Positions 27,076 to 36,454 of a stretch of DNA of 64,000 nucleotides are shown here, piece after piece. The stretch's first letter is position 1. Each line of letters begins with the position of its first letter. The translations under genes were made by a program, and so were the position numbers. The stretch covers positions 1-64,000 of the forward strand of contig NZ_JAJUXG010000012.1 in NCBI RefSeq assembly GCF_021390535.1. Reading direction: 5' to 3'. This stretch comes from Dyadobacter sp. CY312 (GTDB lineage: Bacteria; Bacteroidota; Bacteroidia; Cytophagales; Spirosomataceae). The notes beneath the pieces were generated by a model, which worked only from the letters and a program-made list of their open reading frames with translations, was not told the DNA's origin and searched no databases.

Positions 27076-27357
27076 TTATAAAGGTTTGTCAAACGAAGAA
27101 GACACACCATTAAAAGTGGTGTCAGTTACAGCCAGATCGGTAAAATGCAGTTGAGGTGACCAAAATTCACCATTCTCACTTTGTAATTCAACCAGAGCGG
27201 CTTCGGGGATTCTATAATTTTCAGGGTTTTTCTCCTTACTTCTCATCAGCTCCTCACCAGCAGCACGAGAATCCAAAGCTTGTTTCTTGAGCTCTTTTTC
27301 TATCAGGCAAAGCCCGAACAGAATCATTGCAACCAAAAATGTAGAAAAGGACTTCAT
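27076..27357 (-). CDS. Small exported or membrane-anchored protein, unknown
   Basis: The 93-residue protein begins MKSFSTFLVAMILFGLCLIEKEL, a signal-anchor-like segment with no good cleavage site, followed by a charged, soluble tail. I recognise no family. It is convergent with the helicase gene. A perfect -7 box (TACATTTG, minus strand, 27391-27398) lies 34 bases upstream, which supports it being a real gene. Confidence 0.55.
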   Translation of the reverse strand: MKSFSTFLVAMILFGLCLIEKELKKQALDSRAAGEELMRSKEKNPENYRIPEAALVELQSENGEFWSPQLHFTDLAVTDTTFNGVSSSFDKPL

Positions 27358-27390
27358 AGCTAAATGTTAATTTACAGACGTAAACCCGGA

Positions 27391-27398
27391 CAAATGTA
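27391..27398 (-). promoter_or_regulatory. Candidate -7 box for the 93-aa protein gene
   Basis: The minus strand reads TACATTTG, the same word as at 7039-7046, and fits TAnnTTTG. No clear -33 TTG is seen at the expected distance. Confidence 0.45.
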
Positions 27399-27702
27399 AA
27401 AGAAAGAGTTGTAAAACGGGAAAATGGTTGGAATTAACCATGAGAATTTATTTTCTGTTTCTGCCAACGATCACTTTACCAATCCTTTATACATACGCAC
27501 TAACAGTAAAATAAGATTATTTTAAGAGTCGGTTATTTTTAACCGAAAGACTTACCCTCAAAAAAATCTGTGCCAAAAGCAATTATAAGCGAATATCTAC
27601 AAAGAAAGTCTGGAAAAATAATGATACTTATTAAGTGGCCTGATTGTTTATTAAAAGGCAATCAACCTTTTAAGGCAATTAAATTATCAGAAAGAAAACT
27701 CC
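27399..27702. other. Intergenic region without visible gene
   Basis: About 300 AT-rich bases lie between the 93-aa gene and the 5-formyl-THF cyclo-ligase gene. A short perfect hairpin CGGTTA-TTTTT-TAACCG lies near 27531-27547, and the word AAGGCAAT(C/T)AA is repeated near 27655 and 27672. No coding frame or known RNA is supported. Confidence 0.5.
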
Positions 27703-28299
27703 TTAGTGAGACCAGCTGAATACCTCACCTGGTGTAATGCAATAGTCCATTGGGACATCGAAGGGGTTAATGTCGTCAATTTGGGGGATAGGCTCGAAGA
27801 AGGACAAACCGACTTTAAGCACATCATTTCTGCATTCTGCAAGAAAGCGATCATAATATCCCCCTCCATAGCCAACGCGGAAGCCCTGATTATCAAACGC
27901 AAGTAGAGGTACGAAGACAATATCAATGCTTTTTACTGCTACCAATTCCGATGATGCCGGATCAGGCTCAGGAATCAGCCATCGATTCAATATTAATCTT
28001 GTTTGATTATCCAGCAGGTAATGTTCCAAAATCCTTGTCCCAGGCGTTATCCTCGGTACAACGATTCTGACATTGCCAAACTTTTCGCAGATCATGTCAA
28101 TGATCCGCTGCGTATCTATTTCTTTTTTACCAGTTTGTGCAAGAAAAGTATGCACGGTTGAAAAAGAGAGCCCTTGAAGTAAAATGCTTAAATTCTCCAC
28201 AATTTGTGCATTAAACTGTTCCTGCTCAACCTTCGAAAGTAAATCTCGTTTGTGAAGATAGAGATTACGCAAACTTGCTTTCAATGCCATCTGGTTCAA
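27703..28299 (-). CDS. 5-formyltetrahydrofolate cyclo-ligase
   Basis: This 198-residue folate-salvage enzyme uses ATP to convert 5-formyl-THF to 5,10-methenyl-THF. The family signature GFRVGYGGGYYDRFL is present near 140-154 and VPLLAFDNQG precedes it. The N-terminal ALKASLRNLYLHKRDLLS fits the nucleotide-binding helix. Length is normal. The start codon overlaps the stop of the upstream lipoprotein gene by four bases (ATGA), so the two are translationally coupled although no functional link is known. Confidence 0.93.
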   Translation of the reverse strand: MNQMALKASLRNLYLHKRDLLSKVEQEQFNAQIVENLSILLQGLSFSTVHTFLAQTGKKEIDTQRIIDMICEKFGNVRIVVPRITPGTRILEHYLLDNQTRLILNRWLIPEPDPASSELVAVKSIDIVFVPLLAFDNQGFRVGYGGGYYDRFLAECRNDVLKVGLSFFEPIPQIDDINPFDVPMDYCITPGEVFSWSH

Positions 28300-29012
28300 T
28301 TCTTGTTTTTATACCAGTCGGCAATATTAAAAATTAATCCAATGCTGCCAACCCCTGTTTCGGCATTGATGTTGTTTTTGGAGAGATTATACGAATAGCC
28401 AAACTGCCCCTGCAGCTTAATGAATTTATAACCTCCCCGAACAATAAGTGTCGGTTCCAGAAATGCGTAAGGTTTTTGATCAACGATATCAAAAAAATTA
28501 TCAATTCGTTCTTTATCGCTATAGCCAGTCACGTCCGGCGTACTATACTTTATAACGGATAATCTCGGGCTCACAGCTACCTCGAAATATGGGTTAACCC
28601 AACCAATTGCAGGCTGCAAAAAATACTTGGTGGCGTCCGCATCAAAGGATTTGGTAGCGTTTGCCTCCTTCATATTCAGATTGTAAAAACCTGCTCCGGC
28701 ATAGGCTTCGTAAGTAATACGCTTTTCGGTATGACCAAAATATCCTACTCCGATCTCGGCACCTTTTCCGTTGTTCTTAAAAGTCTTGTCGTCACTCGTA
28801 TAACGATTCAAATAACCGTTTGCCATAATTCCGATGTGTTCGGTTACGGCAGTTGCAACTTGCACATTATTTGTTGCCAAAGTTGCCTTTAATTCCCCTT
28901 TTTCCTGAAAAAGAGGTACGTTTAGTGCATTTGGAGCGTACACGGTACGGCATGACGAGAAAAGTGCGCAAGATAACACGAGCAGGCTTGCACCGTAGGT
29001 TGCTGTTCTCAT
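28296..29012 (-). CDS. Outer-membrane-type lipoprotein, beta-rich
   Basis: The 238-residue protein has a lipoprotein signal with lipobox FSSC (Cys21). The rest alternates polar and hydrophobic residues with many aromatic ends (for example YEAYAGAGFYNLNM, YFEVAVSPRLSVIKY, and the C-terminal SIGLIFNIADWYKN). That looks like an eight-or-more-stranded outer-membrane barrel or barrel-like sensor. I cannot name a family. It is the first gene of a two-gene unit with the folate cyclo-ligase. Confidence 0.72.
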   Translation of the reverse strand: MRTATYGASLLVLSCALFSSCRTVYAPNALNVPLFQEKGELKATLATNNVQVATAVTEHIGIMANGYLNRYTSDDKTFKNNGKGAEIGVGYFGHTEKRITYEAYAGAGFYNLNMKEANATKSFDADATKYFLQPAIGWVNPYFEVAVSPRLSVIKYSTPDVTGYSDKERIDNFFDIVDQKPYAFLEPTLIVRGGYKFIKLQGQFGYSYNLSKNNINAETGVGSIGLIFNIADWYKNKN

Positions 29013-29252
29013 AGCTTGTTATGGTTAGATGAAGTCGAACTTTGTATTGTACTATTTATTGAAATAATTATGCCAATCGTATAATATACGATACCAATAG
29101 AATTGTACCGGAAGCCGCTTGCAATTGAAGATTTGAACAACAACTCTAAAGGCTGATAACCAACAATGTTCCCGCTTTCTTCGCCTTTTTAGATGTTTGT
29201 TTGTACTTTCACGGTCGCATTTAAATCTTTAACTATAGTATAGCAATAAGAC

Positions 29253-30464
29253 ATGAGCAAAATTAAAGTTGCAAACCCCGTTGTAGAGCTTGACGGAGAT
29301 GAGATGACCCGCATCATCTGGAAGTTTATTAAGGAAAAACTTATTTTACCGTATCTGGACGTAGATATTAAGTATTACGATTTAGGTGTGGAATATCGTG
29401 ATGAAACCAACGATCAGGTTACGATCGATGCTGCCAATGCTATTAAAGAATATGGAGTTGGTATCAAATGCGCTACAATTACCCCTGATGAAGATCGCGT
29501 AACTGAATTCAACCTGAAACAAATGTGGAAGTCTCCCAATGGAACGATCCGTAACATTTTGGATGGTACTGTGTTCCGTGAGCCTATTGTGATGAGTAAT
29601 GTTCCCCGTTTGGTTACAAACTGGACAGCTCCTATCATCGTTGGCCGTCACGCTTTCGGGGACCAGTATAAAGCAACTGATTTCATCGTACCTGGAAAAG
29701 GTAAATTGACCATCAAATTTGAAGGTGAAGACGGACAAGTGATTGAGCATGAAGTGTACCAGTTCAAAGGTCCTGGTGTGGCAATGGGTATGTACAACAT
29801 CGACGAGTCTATCCGTGGATTTGCACGCTCTTGCTTCAATGTAGCTTTGGGTAAAGGATGGCCTTTATATCTTTCTACAAAAAATACGATTTTGAAGAAA
29901 TATGACGGTCGCTTCAAAGACATTTTTCAGGAAGTATACGATACAGAATACGCAGGAAAAGTACATTACGAGCACCGTTTGATCGACGACATGGTTGCTT
30001 CTGCTCTTAAATGGGAAGGTAACTTCGTATGGGCTTGTAAAAACTATGACGGTGACGTACAGTCTGATACTGTTGCACAAGGATTTGGTTCTTTGGGTCT
30101 GATGACTTCTGTATTGGTAACGCCGGATGGCAAAACAATGGAAGCTGAGGCTGCTCACGGAACCGTGACGCGTCACTACCGCGAGCACCAAAAGGGACGC
30201 CCAACTTCTACAAACCCGATCGCTTCTATCTTTGCATGGACGCGCGGATTGGAATTCCGTGGTAAACTGGACGGAAACCAGGAGTTGATCGATTTCTGCC
30301 AGACTTTGGAAAAAGTTTGTATCGAAACTGTTGAAGGTGGTGCTATGACCAAGGATTTGGCGGTGTGTATCCATGGCAACAAAGTGAACCACGGAGAGCA
30401 TTACCTATATACTGAGGAGTTCCTGGAAGCAATCAATACGAACTTGCAGGCTGCTTTGGCATAA
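29253..30464 (+). CDS. icd: NADP-dependent isocitrate dehydrogenase, eukaryote-like type
   Basis: This TCA-cycle enzyme oxidises isocitrate to 2-oxoglutarate with NADP. The 403-residue protein begins with the type-II (IDH1-like) pattern [22 protein letters not shown] and has the substrate loop [20 protein letters not shown] (about 93-112). [15 protein letters not shown] and [18 protein letters not shown] give the NADP site. Its length matches the eukaryotic/bacterial type II enzymes rather than E. coli Icd. It is monocistronic, with a strong terminator. Confidence 0.97.
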   Translation: MSKIKVANPVVELDGDEMTRIIWKFIKEKLILPYLDVDIKYYDLGVEYRDETNDQVTIDAANAIKEYGVGIKCATITPDEDRVTEFNLKQMWKSPNGTIRNILDGTVFREPIVMSNVPRLVTNWTAPIIVGRHAFGDQYKATDFIVPGKGKLTIKFEGEDGQVIEHEVYQFKGPGVAMGMYNIDESIRGFARSCFNVALGKGWPLYLSTKNTILKKYDGRFKDIFQEVYDTEYAGKVHYEHRLIDDMVASALKWEGNFVWACKNYDGDVQSDTVAQGFGSLGLMTSVLVTPDGKTMEAEAAHGTVTRHYREHQKGRPTSTNPIASIFAWTRGLEFRGKLDGNQELIDFCQTLEKVCIETVEGGAMTKDLAVCIHGNKVNHGEHYLYTEEFLEAINTNLQAALA

Positions 30465-30482
30465 TAGCCAATTAACATTTTC

Positions 30483-30520
30483 AAAACCGCTGACTTTGTA
30501 CGAGGTCAGCGGTTTTGTGT
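30483..30520 (+). terminator. Terminator after icd
   Basis: AAAACCGCTGAC (30483-30494) pairs perfectly with GTCAGCGGTTTT (30505-30516). The 12-bp stem lies 18 bases after the stop codon. Confidence 0.88.
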
Positions 30521-30637
30521 TATAATACCTTTTAAGATGTTATTAGAAATTGCTGAGATTCTTTTCTGATAGGCATGGATTTTGCAATTTGAGCAGGAAC
30601 TGTTTTAATTTCAATTCTGTAAAACTCAGACATCATT

Positions 30638-31861
30638 TTGCACAGGTTTCTTTTCGCTGTTATTGTTTGCCTTTTGAGCGCAATACCCGTTATATCACAA
30701 TCAGCAACGGTTGAGGAAAATAGCGGAATAATCATTCCTGATACTTTAAAGAATAAGACCGTAACAGAAGAGGTGGATTTGGTGGATATTTTAAGAAAAG
30801 TGCTTAAAAAAGAGCCGAAGAAAGACTCAGCTGCGGACTCACGCAAAGTACATTATTCCCTTGTTCCCGCAATTGGATACACATTATCAACTGGATTTGT
30901 CGGTTTGGCTAGCGCAAATGCTGCTTTTCACCTTAGCGAAGCCACAACCACCAACCTGTCGAGTGTAAGCATGAGTGTCAATTATTCGCAATACGGGCAG
31001 CTTACCATACCAGTTCAAACTAATATCTGGACAAAGGACAACAGCTATAACATTGTTACAGACTGGCGGTATTTCAAATACCCGCAGGATACGTATGGTC
31101 TTGGAGGGCATAGTTTAGAGGAAAATGCCAGTAATCTGGTCTATTCACACATTCGGCTGCATCAATTGGTACTCAAAAAGATATCGGGATCATTTTATGC
31201 CGGCGTGGGATATATGCTCGATAAACGTTGGAAAATACAAGAAGAAGGAGAAAATGCGGATGTTGCAACTTACGGACTTCCTCATAAAACGATGTCATCA
31301 GGCTTGTTATTCAGCGCATTGTTCGATAACAGGAAAAATTCCATTAATCCGGAGGCTGGCTTTTATGGAAATATCCGTTATCGGGTCAATCAGAAATTTT
31401 TGGGAAGTGACAGCAATTGGGAATCACTGGTATTAGAGTTTCGGAAATACATCAACTTCCCTTCCGGCAGCAAGAATACACTCGCCCTGTGGAATTTGAA
31501 CTGGCTTACACTAAGCGGAAAGCCGCCTTATCTGGATTTGCCCAGCACGAGTTGGGACGCTACCAATAATACTGGTCGGGGATATATTCAGGGGCGATTT
31601 CGGAGCCCTCAAATGCTTTATGTAGAATCAGAATATCGCTTTGCGCTTACTCAGAATGGACTTTTGGGCGGTGTGGTTTTCGCCAATGCACAGAGTTTTT
31701 CCAACTGGCCATCCAACCGTTTCGACCGCATTGCACCCGGTGCTGGCTTGGGTTTAAGATTGAAAGTAAACAAAGCTTCCAGAACCAACGTGGGTATTGA
31801 TTATGGATTCGGAGCAAAAGGGTCGAGAGGAGTATTTGTGAATTTGGGGGAGATCTTTTGA
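30638..31861 (+). CDS. Omp85/surface-antigen-like outer-membrane protein
   Basis: The 407-residue protein has a signal peptide (cleavage near 21), a short charged segment rich in Lys/Asp, and then a barrel-like region. GRGYIQGRFRSPQMLYVESEYRF near 308-330 resembles the conserved substrate-sealing motif and strand of the BamA/TamA bacterial surface antigen domain. GPG-type turns and aromatic strand ends support a 16-strand barrel. No POTRA domain fits in the remaining N-terminus, so it resembles patatin-type or orphan Omp85 barrels. The start is TTG at 30638 because no ATG precedes the signal peptide in frame. Confidence 0.78.
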   Translation: MHRFLFAVIVCLLSAIPVISQSATVEENSGIIIPDTLKNKTVTEEVDLVDILRKVLKKEPKKDSAADSRKVHYSLVPAIGYTLSTGFVGLASANAAFHLSEATTTNLSSVSMSVNYSQYGQLTIPVQTNIWTKDNSYNIVTDWRYFKYPQDTYGLGGHSLEENASNLVYSHIRLHQLVLKKISGSFYAGVGYMLDKRWKIQEEGENADVATYGLPHKTMSSGLLFSALFDNRKNSINPEAGFYGNIRYRVNQKFLGSDSNWESLVLEFRKYINFPSGSKNTLALWNLNWLTLSGKPPYLDLPSTSWDATNNTGRGYIQGRFRSPQMLYVESEYRFALTQNGLLGGVVFANAQSFSNWPSNRFDRIAPGAGLGLRLKVNKASRTNVGIDYGFGAKGSRGVFVNLGEIF

Positions 31862-31915
31862 GGGAAGCTGTCAACTGAATTTCACAGTATAGAGTATAAT
31901 TATATTTCAAAAATA

Positions 31916-31944
31916 TTTCATTTGAGATATTGTCAGTACCTTTG
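31916..31944 (+). promoter_or_regulatory. Candidate promoter for the aminotransferase gene
   Basis: TACCTTTG (31937-31944) is an exact TAnnTTTG box. TTTC at 31916-31919 is a near-match for the -33 TTTG with 17 bases between. The ATG lies 58 bases downstream of the -7 box. Confidence 0.55.
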
Positions 31945-32002
31945 CGGGCAATTTGTTGATATAGATCGCAATATCCTTTCTTTAACTTAATTTTCCGTTG
32001 CA

Positions 32003-33217
32003 ATGTCCGTAGTAGCTGAGCAAGCCAGGTTGGCCGACCGTATTAACGCCCTCGAAGAATCTTCGACGCTGGCGATGACCAAAATGGCGCGTGAATTGGC
32101 CGCACAAGGCCACAAAGTGATCAGTCTGAGTGTTGGAGAGCCAGACTTTAAAACGCCCGCACACATTTGCGAGGCAGCCAAAAAAGCAATCGATGATGGT
32201 TTTCATGGCTATTCACCAGTAGCAGGATATCCTGACCTACGTAAGGCAATTGCAGATAAATTAAAGCGGGACAATAATATAGATTGGAAACCAGAAAATA
32301 TCGTGGTTTCTACGGGTGCAAAACATTCATTGGCTAATGTCATTCAGGTTTTGATTAATCCGGGTGATGAGGTGATCATTTTCGCTCCATATTGGGTGAG
32401 TTATTCTGAAATGGTGAAGCTGGCAGAAGGCAAGTCGGTGATTGTTGACGGTGCTTTTGAAAATGATTTCAAGGTAACTGCTGCTCAGCTTGAAGCTGCT
32501 ATTACACCGAAAACCAAAATCGTTATGTATGCTTCTCCAAACAATCCGACAGGAGCTGTTTATTCAGAAGCAGAATTGAGAGAGATTGCCGCTGTTCTTG
32601 AAAAACATGAAGGTGTTTATGTTTTGGCTGATGAGATCTATGAATACATCAACTTCACAGAAGAAGGTAATTTCAGTATCGGATCTATTCCTGCGTTGAA
32701 AGACAGAGTTGTTACTGTGAATGGTGTTGCAAAAGGTTTTGCAATGACAGGATGGAGAATCGGATTTACTGCGGCTGCAAAATGGATCGCTGATGGCGTT
32801 GAAAAATTGCAGGGACAGGTTACTTCAGGAACCAATTCAATCGCTCAGAAAGCCGCAACTGTTGCGTTTAACGGAACATTGGAGCCTACCAAAGAAATGG
32901 CAAAAGCATATCAGCGTCGTCGCGACCTGGTTATTGGTTTGTTAAAAGAAATTCCTGGTTTCAAAGTAAGAGTTCCGGATGGCGCATTTTATGCGTTTCC
33001 TGACGTAAGTTATTACTTCGGAAAATCGGATGGAACAACAACCATCAATGATTCAGACGATTTCTCAAACTGGATTTTGAACAAATATTATGTTTCAACA
33101 GTAGCAGGTTCAGGTTTCGGAGCGCCAAATTGTGTGAGAATCTCCACCGCAGCAGCCGACGAATCATTGGTAGAAGCAGTTCAGCGCATTAAAGATGCTG
33201 TTGCAACTTTGAAATAA
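32003..33217 (+). CDS. PLP-dependent aspartate-type aminotransferase (class I)
   Basis: The 404-residue enzyme is a subgroup-Igamma aspartate aminotransferase-like protein that moves amino groups between aspartate and 2-oxo acids. Typical segments are SLSVGEPDFKTPAHI, GYSPVAGYPDLRKAI, YASPNNPTGAVYS, the PLP-contact LADEIYEYI, and VAKGFAMTGWRIGF with the Schiff-base Lys near 243. A C-terminal Arg in NCVRISTAA binds the substrate carboxylate. Prephenate transamination is an alternative use in this family. It has its own promoter and terminator. Confidence 0.92.
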   Translation: MSVVAEQARLADRINALEESSTLAMTKMARELAAQGHKVISLSVGEPDFKTPAHICEAAKKAIDDGFHGYSPVAGYPDLRKAIADKLKRDNNIDWKPENIVVSTGAKHSLANVIQVLINPGDEVIIFAPYWVSYSEMVKLAEGKSVIVDGAFENDFKVTAAQLEAAITPKTKIVMYASPNNPTGAVYSEAELREIAAVLEKHEGVYVLADEIYEYINFTEEGNFSIGSIPALKDRVVTVNGVAKGFAMTGWRIGFTAAAKWIADGVEKLQGQVTSGTNSIAQKAATVAFNGTLEPTKEMAKAYQRRRDLVIGLLKEIPGFKVRVPDGAFYAFPDVSYYFGKSDGTTTINDSDDFSNWILNKYYVSTVAGSGFGAPNCVRISTAAADESLVEAVQRIKDAVATLK

Positions 33218-33236
33218 TACGATAGAAATCATTTTA

Positions 33237-33275
33237 AGAGCCTCATGGTTGAATTAATCCATGGGGCTTTTGTTT
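33237..33275 (+). terminator. Terminator after the aminotransferase gene
   Basis: The stem 33237-33248 (ending GCCTCATGG) pairs with 33259-33270 (CCATGGGGC then TTT) with one wobble, and T residues follow. It is 20 bases past the stop codon. Confidence 0.82.
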
Positions 33276-33308
33276 TTGATATAAATAGAATAAAATCTGA
33301 ATAAAGAG

Positions 33309-33336
33309 GCTAACAGCTGATAGCCAATAGCTAACA
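33309..33336 (+). repeat. Four-unit heptamer array touching a start codon
   Basis: Four 7-base units, GCTAACA, GCTGATA, GCCAATA and GCTAACA, run without a gap straight into the ATG at 33337. They therefore occupy the ribosome-entry region of the ferredoxin reductase gene. The periodicity matches the arrays at 18848, 34408, 44641 and 60923, although the words differ. Confidence 0.7.
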
Positions 33337-34404
33337 ATGAGTAAATATTTGTTTTTAAAGGTCAAAGAGATAGAGAAGGAAACGGACGAGGCCTCTACCA
33401 TACACTTTTGGCACCCTCTGAATGAGGTTGTGGCCTATCGTCCGGGTCAATTTTTAACGTTGTTATTGCCACAAGATGATAAAAAGGTAAGACGTTCTTA
33501 CTCTATGTCGAGCTCGCCTTACACGGATGTTTCTCTGGCGATCACAATCAAGCGTGTTCCGGGTGGATTTGCTTCCAATCTTCTTTTGGATACCATAAAA
33601 GAAGGCGATGTGCTGGAAGCAATGGAACCGGCAGGTAATTTTTTTCCAAAACAGGAAGACGATCAAACACGCCAGGTTGTATTTATCGGTGCAGGAAGCG
33701 GAATTACACCACTTTTTTCCATCCTGAAATCAATCTTAATGGTGGAGCAGGAAAGTGAAGTTTTTCTATTGTATGGAAGCAGAAACGAAGAAGGCATCAT
33801 TTTCAATGAGAAGATCAATACTTTAAAAGCGAAGTATAAGGAGCGTTTTAACGTGGTTCATACACTTAGCCAGGCATCTGACGAATGGGAGGGAGAAAAG
33901 GGACGTTTGAATAAAACACATATCCTTAAAATAATTGAAGGACTGCCTGCGCTAAATAAAAAGGAAGCAGAATACTTCCTGTGTGGTCCGGATGACATGA
34001 TGGAAGAAGCGCATCGTGCATTGGCTATTCTGGCTGTTCCGGAAAGACAAATTCGTAAAGAGAGTTTCTTAACAGCCACCGCTGCGCAGCCTGGGGAAGT
34101 AACGATGGAAGAGGAGGATGATACCTTAAAAACGAGAGAAATTACGCTGTTTTATGAAGGCACGGAGTATAAACTCCCCGTGAAGCCTCACGAAACGGTA
34201 TTGGAAGCTGCGCTGAATATGGATATTGACCTTCCATATTCTTGTCAGGCAGGAATGTGTACGGCTTGTTTGGGTAGATGTACGTCCGGTAAAGTTCATT
34301 TGGACGAAGAAGATGCCTTGTCAGAAGCGGAGTTGAACGAAGGGTTTATACTGACTTGCGTATCACGCCCAATGAGTGACGATGTCGTTATTGAAGTGGA
34401 ATAG
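33337..34404 (+). CDS. Ferredoxin-NADP reductase with C-terminal 2Fe-2S domain
   Basis: The 355-residue protein joins three domains: an FAD-binding barrel (about 1-105, RRSYSMSSSP), an NAD(P) domain (about 110-235, VVFIGAGSGITPLFSI and FLCGPDDMM), and a plant-type ferredoxin domain (about 265-355). The cluster ligands are Cys303, Cys308, Cys311 and a distal Cys near 344. This is the arrangement of PaaE/HmpX-like oxygenase reductases. No ring-hydroxylase or phenylacetate genes are nearby, so the electron acceptor is unknown. A heptamer repeat abuts the start codon. Confidence 0.9.
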   Translation: MSKYLFLKVKEIEKETDEASTIHFWHPLNEVVAYRPGQFLTLLLPQDDKKVRRSYSMSSSPYTDVSLAITIKRVPGGFASNLLLDTIKEGDVLEAMEPAGNFFPKQEDDQTRQVVFIGAGSGITPLFSILKSILMVEQESEVFLLYGSRNEEGIIFNEKINTLKAKYKERFNVVHTLSQASDEWEGEKGRLNKTHILKIIEGLPALNKKEAEYFLCGPDDMMEEAHRALAILAVPERQIRKESFLTATAAQPGEVTMEEEDDTLKTREITLFYEGTEYKLPVKPHETVLEAALNMDIDLPYSCQAGMCTACLGRCTSGKVHLDEEDALSEAELNEGFILTCVSRPMSDDVVIEVE

Positions 34405-34407
34405 AAA

Positions 34408-34470
34408 AGTTAACAGTTTTTAGTCTGGAGTTCACAGTGATGTCCTGCCCACTGTAAACTCCAGACTGTT
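34408..34470. repeat. Nine-unit heptamer array folding into a long hairpin
   Basis: It has nine 7-base units starting AGTTAAC, AGTTTTT, AGTCTGG. Bases 34422-34439 pair with 34450-34467 with one mismatch. The array begins four bases after the ferredoxin reductase stop and reaches the stop codon of convergent blaR1-like gene. It has the same length, first two words (one base different) and loop word CTGCC as the array at 18848-18910. It could stop transcription from both sides. Confidence 0.8.
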
Positions 34471-36452
34471 TACTTATTTTTACCCGTTGGTGGCGTAGAA
34501 GGCACTGCTGACGCAGGAGCTTTCGGAGCAGCAGTATTTTTTATTGCTCCGGTACGCGTTTTTGTACTTGCTGCTTTTGGCGGAGGAGGAAGTGATCGTT
34601 TACCTGAAGGTGGGGTCGCATTATTTTCTGTACGCTGTGCTGAGTCCTCCCGTTCAAGACGTTTGTAAATCACATTCATTTCTTGGTTGATTTCCTCAAT
34701 TTCTCCGCTAAGTTTTTCTATTTCCTTTTCGGTTTCTTCGTAAGGTAGTTCGGCTTTATGCGCATTCACCTTGGTTAGCATCAGGTTGTTATTGTATTCA
34801 ACAATCTTGTTTTGCTGCTCTTTTATTTTCTCTTCAAAGTCTGCCAACTGTTTTTCAATTTCTTCGTCAGATAGCTGTGCAGATCCTTTTTTCGAATCAG
34901 GATGTAGAAGTTTAGAATGTTTTTCTGAGAGGTTCGCCCGCATTTGGCTTGCCTTTTCTTTAGCCCATTCTATCTTCTGAATTTCACGGTGGTAACGTTC
35001 TATATCGAATTGCTTTTTTTCCAGGTCCAGATAAAGTATCTCGATCCTCATTTGTTTCGCATGTTGCAATACGCCGAGATGTCGTAGTTTCTCACGGTCT
35101 TCTTCCGATGACTTCTCATTACCCTGATTTGACGCGGGTAGTTGGTGGCTTAACATATCAATATCGTGCTCAGTCAGACTAGTAAGACTGGAACGTATTT
35201 CGTCTATGCTAAAACTGGATTTGTTGAAGCTATGGTATGCTTTTGCAAGCGCTTCAATTTTATCATTATTACCCTCAGTTTTAATTGAGCTCAGTGAATC
35301 CCAGTTTTGGGGTATCTCCTTAACAGGTTCTTCTGCCTTGCGGAGAACTGCCTCTTGACGTTTTTTTAAATCCTCTTTTTCCCTTACTGGTTGGGATTTG
35401 TTATCTTTTTTCTCCTGCTTTTTCTCTTGCTTCGCAACAGCATAGAATGAAATTCCAGCTATCAGACATAGAGCGAATAGCATAACCGGAAGGTTGCCAA
35501 ATGATCTTGTGGGTTTGGATGTTATCCCAACTACCCGACGGATTCGATTTAGCAGAAGTGGTTTTTTTGAGGCAAAAGCCATAGCCAGTTCCGGTGCAGA
35601 TTGCCATTCAGCGACTTTGACTAATGCGTTGGCAAGTACCATTTTGTCTCCGCAAACGCTTAAAGCGATATCGTCACAGCAGTGTTCGCGTTCGGTTCGT
35701 ACTCTTTCGGAAATCCACCACAGAGCAGGATGAAAGAAAAATATAACCTCTACAAACGACTGAAGTAAATTTACCAGATAGTCGTTACGGCGAATGTGAG
35801 CCAGTTCATGAGCAAGAATTGCTTCAATCTGAGAAGTAGAGAAACCGGTTAACAGCCCAAACGGAATTAGTACTGCAGGACGAAAAACCCCGATCACCAT
35901 AGGAGTCAGTACTTTGGCAGTTTGTCTGAATTCTATGGATTTAGAAATATTCATTCGAGCCGTGAGCATACCGAATCGGGTACGCCATTCCTGGTCCATC
36001 ACAATATTCGCACTGGAACGGAGGTATTCTGCATAAATCCATGCGCCGGCGAATCGTAGTGTCAGAAGTCCGGTGCCAATAAACCAGCACAAAACGAGTT
36101 CAAACAAGTGCGTATTAAGCCAAAGCTGGACTTGCAATATGGCTGATGGTGCGTATGGAACTGTCTGTAGATTCTGCGTTGCCAGTGAGAGCGACGAGGT
36201 ACTTAAAGATTGGTATGACCGTAAAGGTGTTGTGAGGTAATAATAAAAGTAGGTACCAATTGAGGCTGCCACCTGTAAACCAAGTAAAATAATTCCTAAG
36301 TTATAGCGGGCATTTGCGGACTTTTTATTCAATATGAAAAAACCGGCAAAGGCAAAAATGGCTAGCAATATTCCCTGCCATACAGAATGAACCAAGGTCC
36401 ATCCGACTGCTGAGATCATAGAATCGGGAATGAAATGATAGATTAATTTCAT
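34470..36452 (-). CDS. BlaR1-family M56 membrane metalloprotease
   Basis: The 660-residue protein has about four to five membrane segments in the first 310 residues and an embedded zinc protease motif HELAH (about 213-217), with a downstream EREHCCDDIAL ligand region near 250-260. This is the BlaR1/MecR1 M56 layout: signal sensing leads to cleavage of the partner repressor. There is no C-terminal penicillin-binding sensor. Instead, about 330 residues form a charged coiled coil (about 430-610) and a Pro/Ala/Lys-rich tail, so the signal is probably not a beta-lactam. Its start is two bases from the BlaI-type gene, forming one operon. Confidence 0.88.
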   Translation of the reverse strand: MKLIYHFIPDSMISAVGWTLVHSVWQGILLAIFAFAGFFILNKKSANARYNLGIILLGLQVAASIGTYFYYYLTTPLRSYQSLSTSSLSLATQNLQTVPYAPSAILQVQLWLNTHLFELVLCWFIGTGLLTLRFAGAWIYAEYLRSSANIVMDQEWRTRFGMLTARMNISKSIEFRQTAKVLTPMVIGVFRPAVLIPFGLLTGFSTSQIEAILAHELAHIRRNDYLVNLLQSFVEVIFFFHPALWWISERVRTEREHCCDDIALSVCGDKMVLANALVKVAEWQSAPELAMAFASKKPLLLNRIRRVVGITSKPTRSFGNLPVMLFALCLIAGISFYAVAKQEKKQEKKDNKSQPVREKEDLKKRQEAVLRKAEEPVKEIPQNWDSLSSIKTEGNNDKIEALAKAYHSFNKSSFSIDEIRSSLTSLTEHDIDMLSHQLPASNQGNEKSSEEDREKLRHLGVLQHAKQMRIEILYLDLEKKQFDIERYHREIQKIEWAKEKASQMRANLSEKHSKLLHPDSKKGSAQLSDEEIEKQLADFEEKIKEQQNKIVEYNNNLMLTKVNAHKAELPYEETEKEIEKLSGEIEEINQEMNVIYKRLEREDSAQRTENNATPPSGKRSLPPPPKAASTKTRTGAIKNTAAPKAPASAVPSTPPTGKNK

Positions 36453-36454
36453 GG

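Noticed and set aside
29865..30401. 178-codon open frame on the minus strand
   Set aside because: It is antisense to icd, rich in Ser, Val and Phe, with no recognisable motif.
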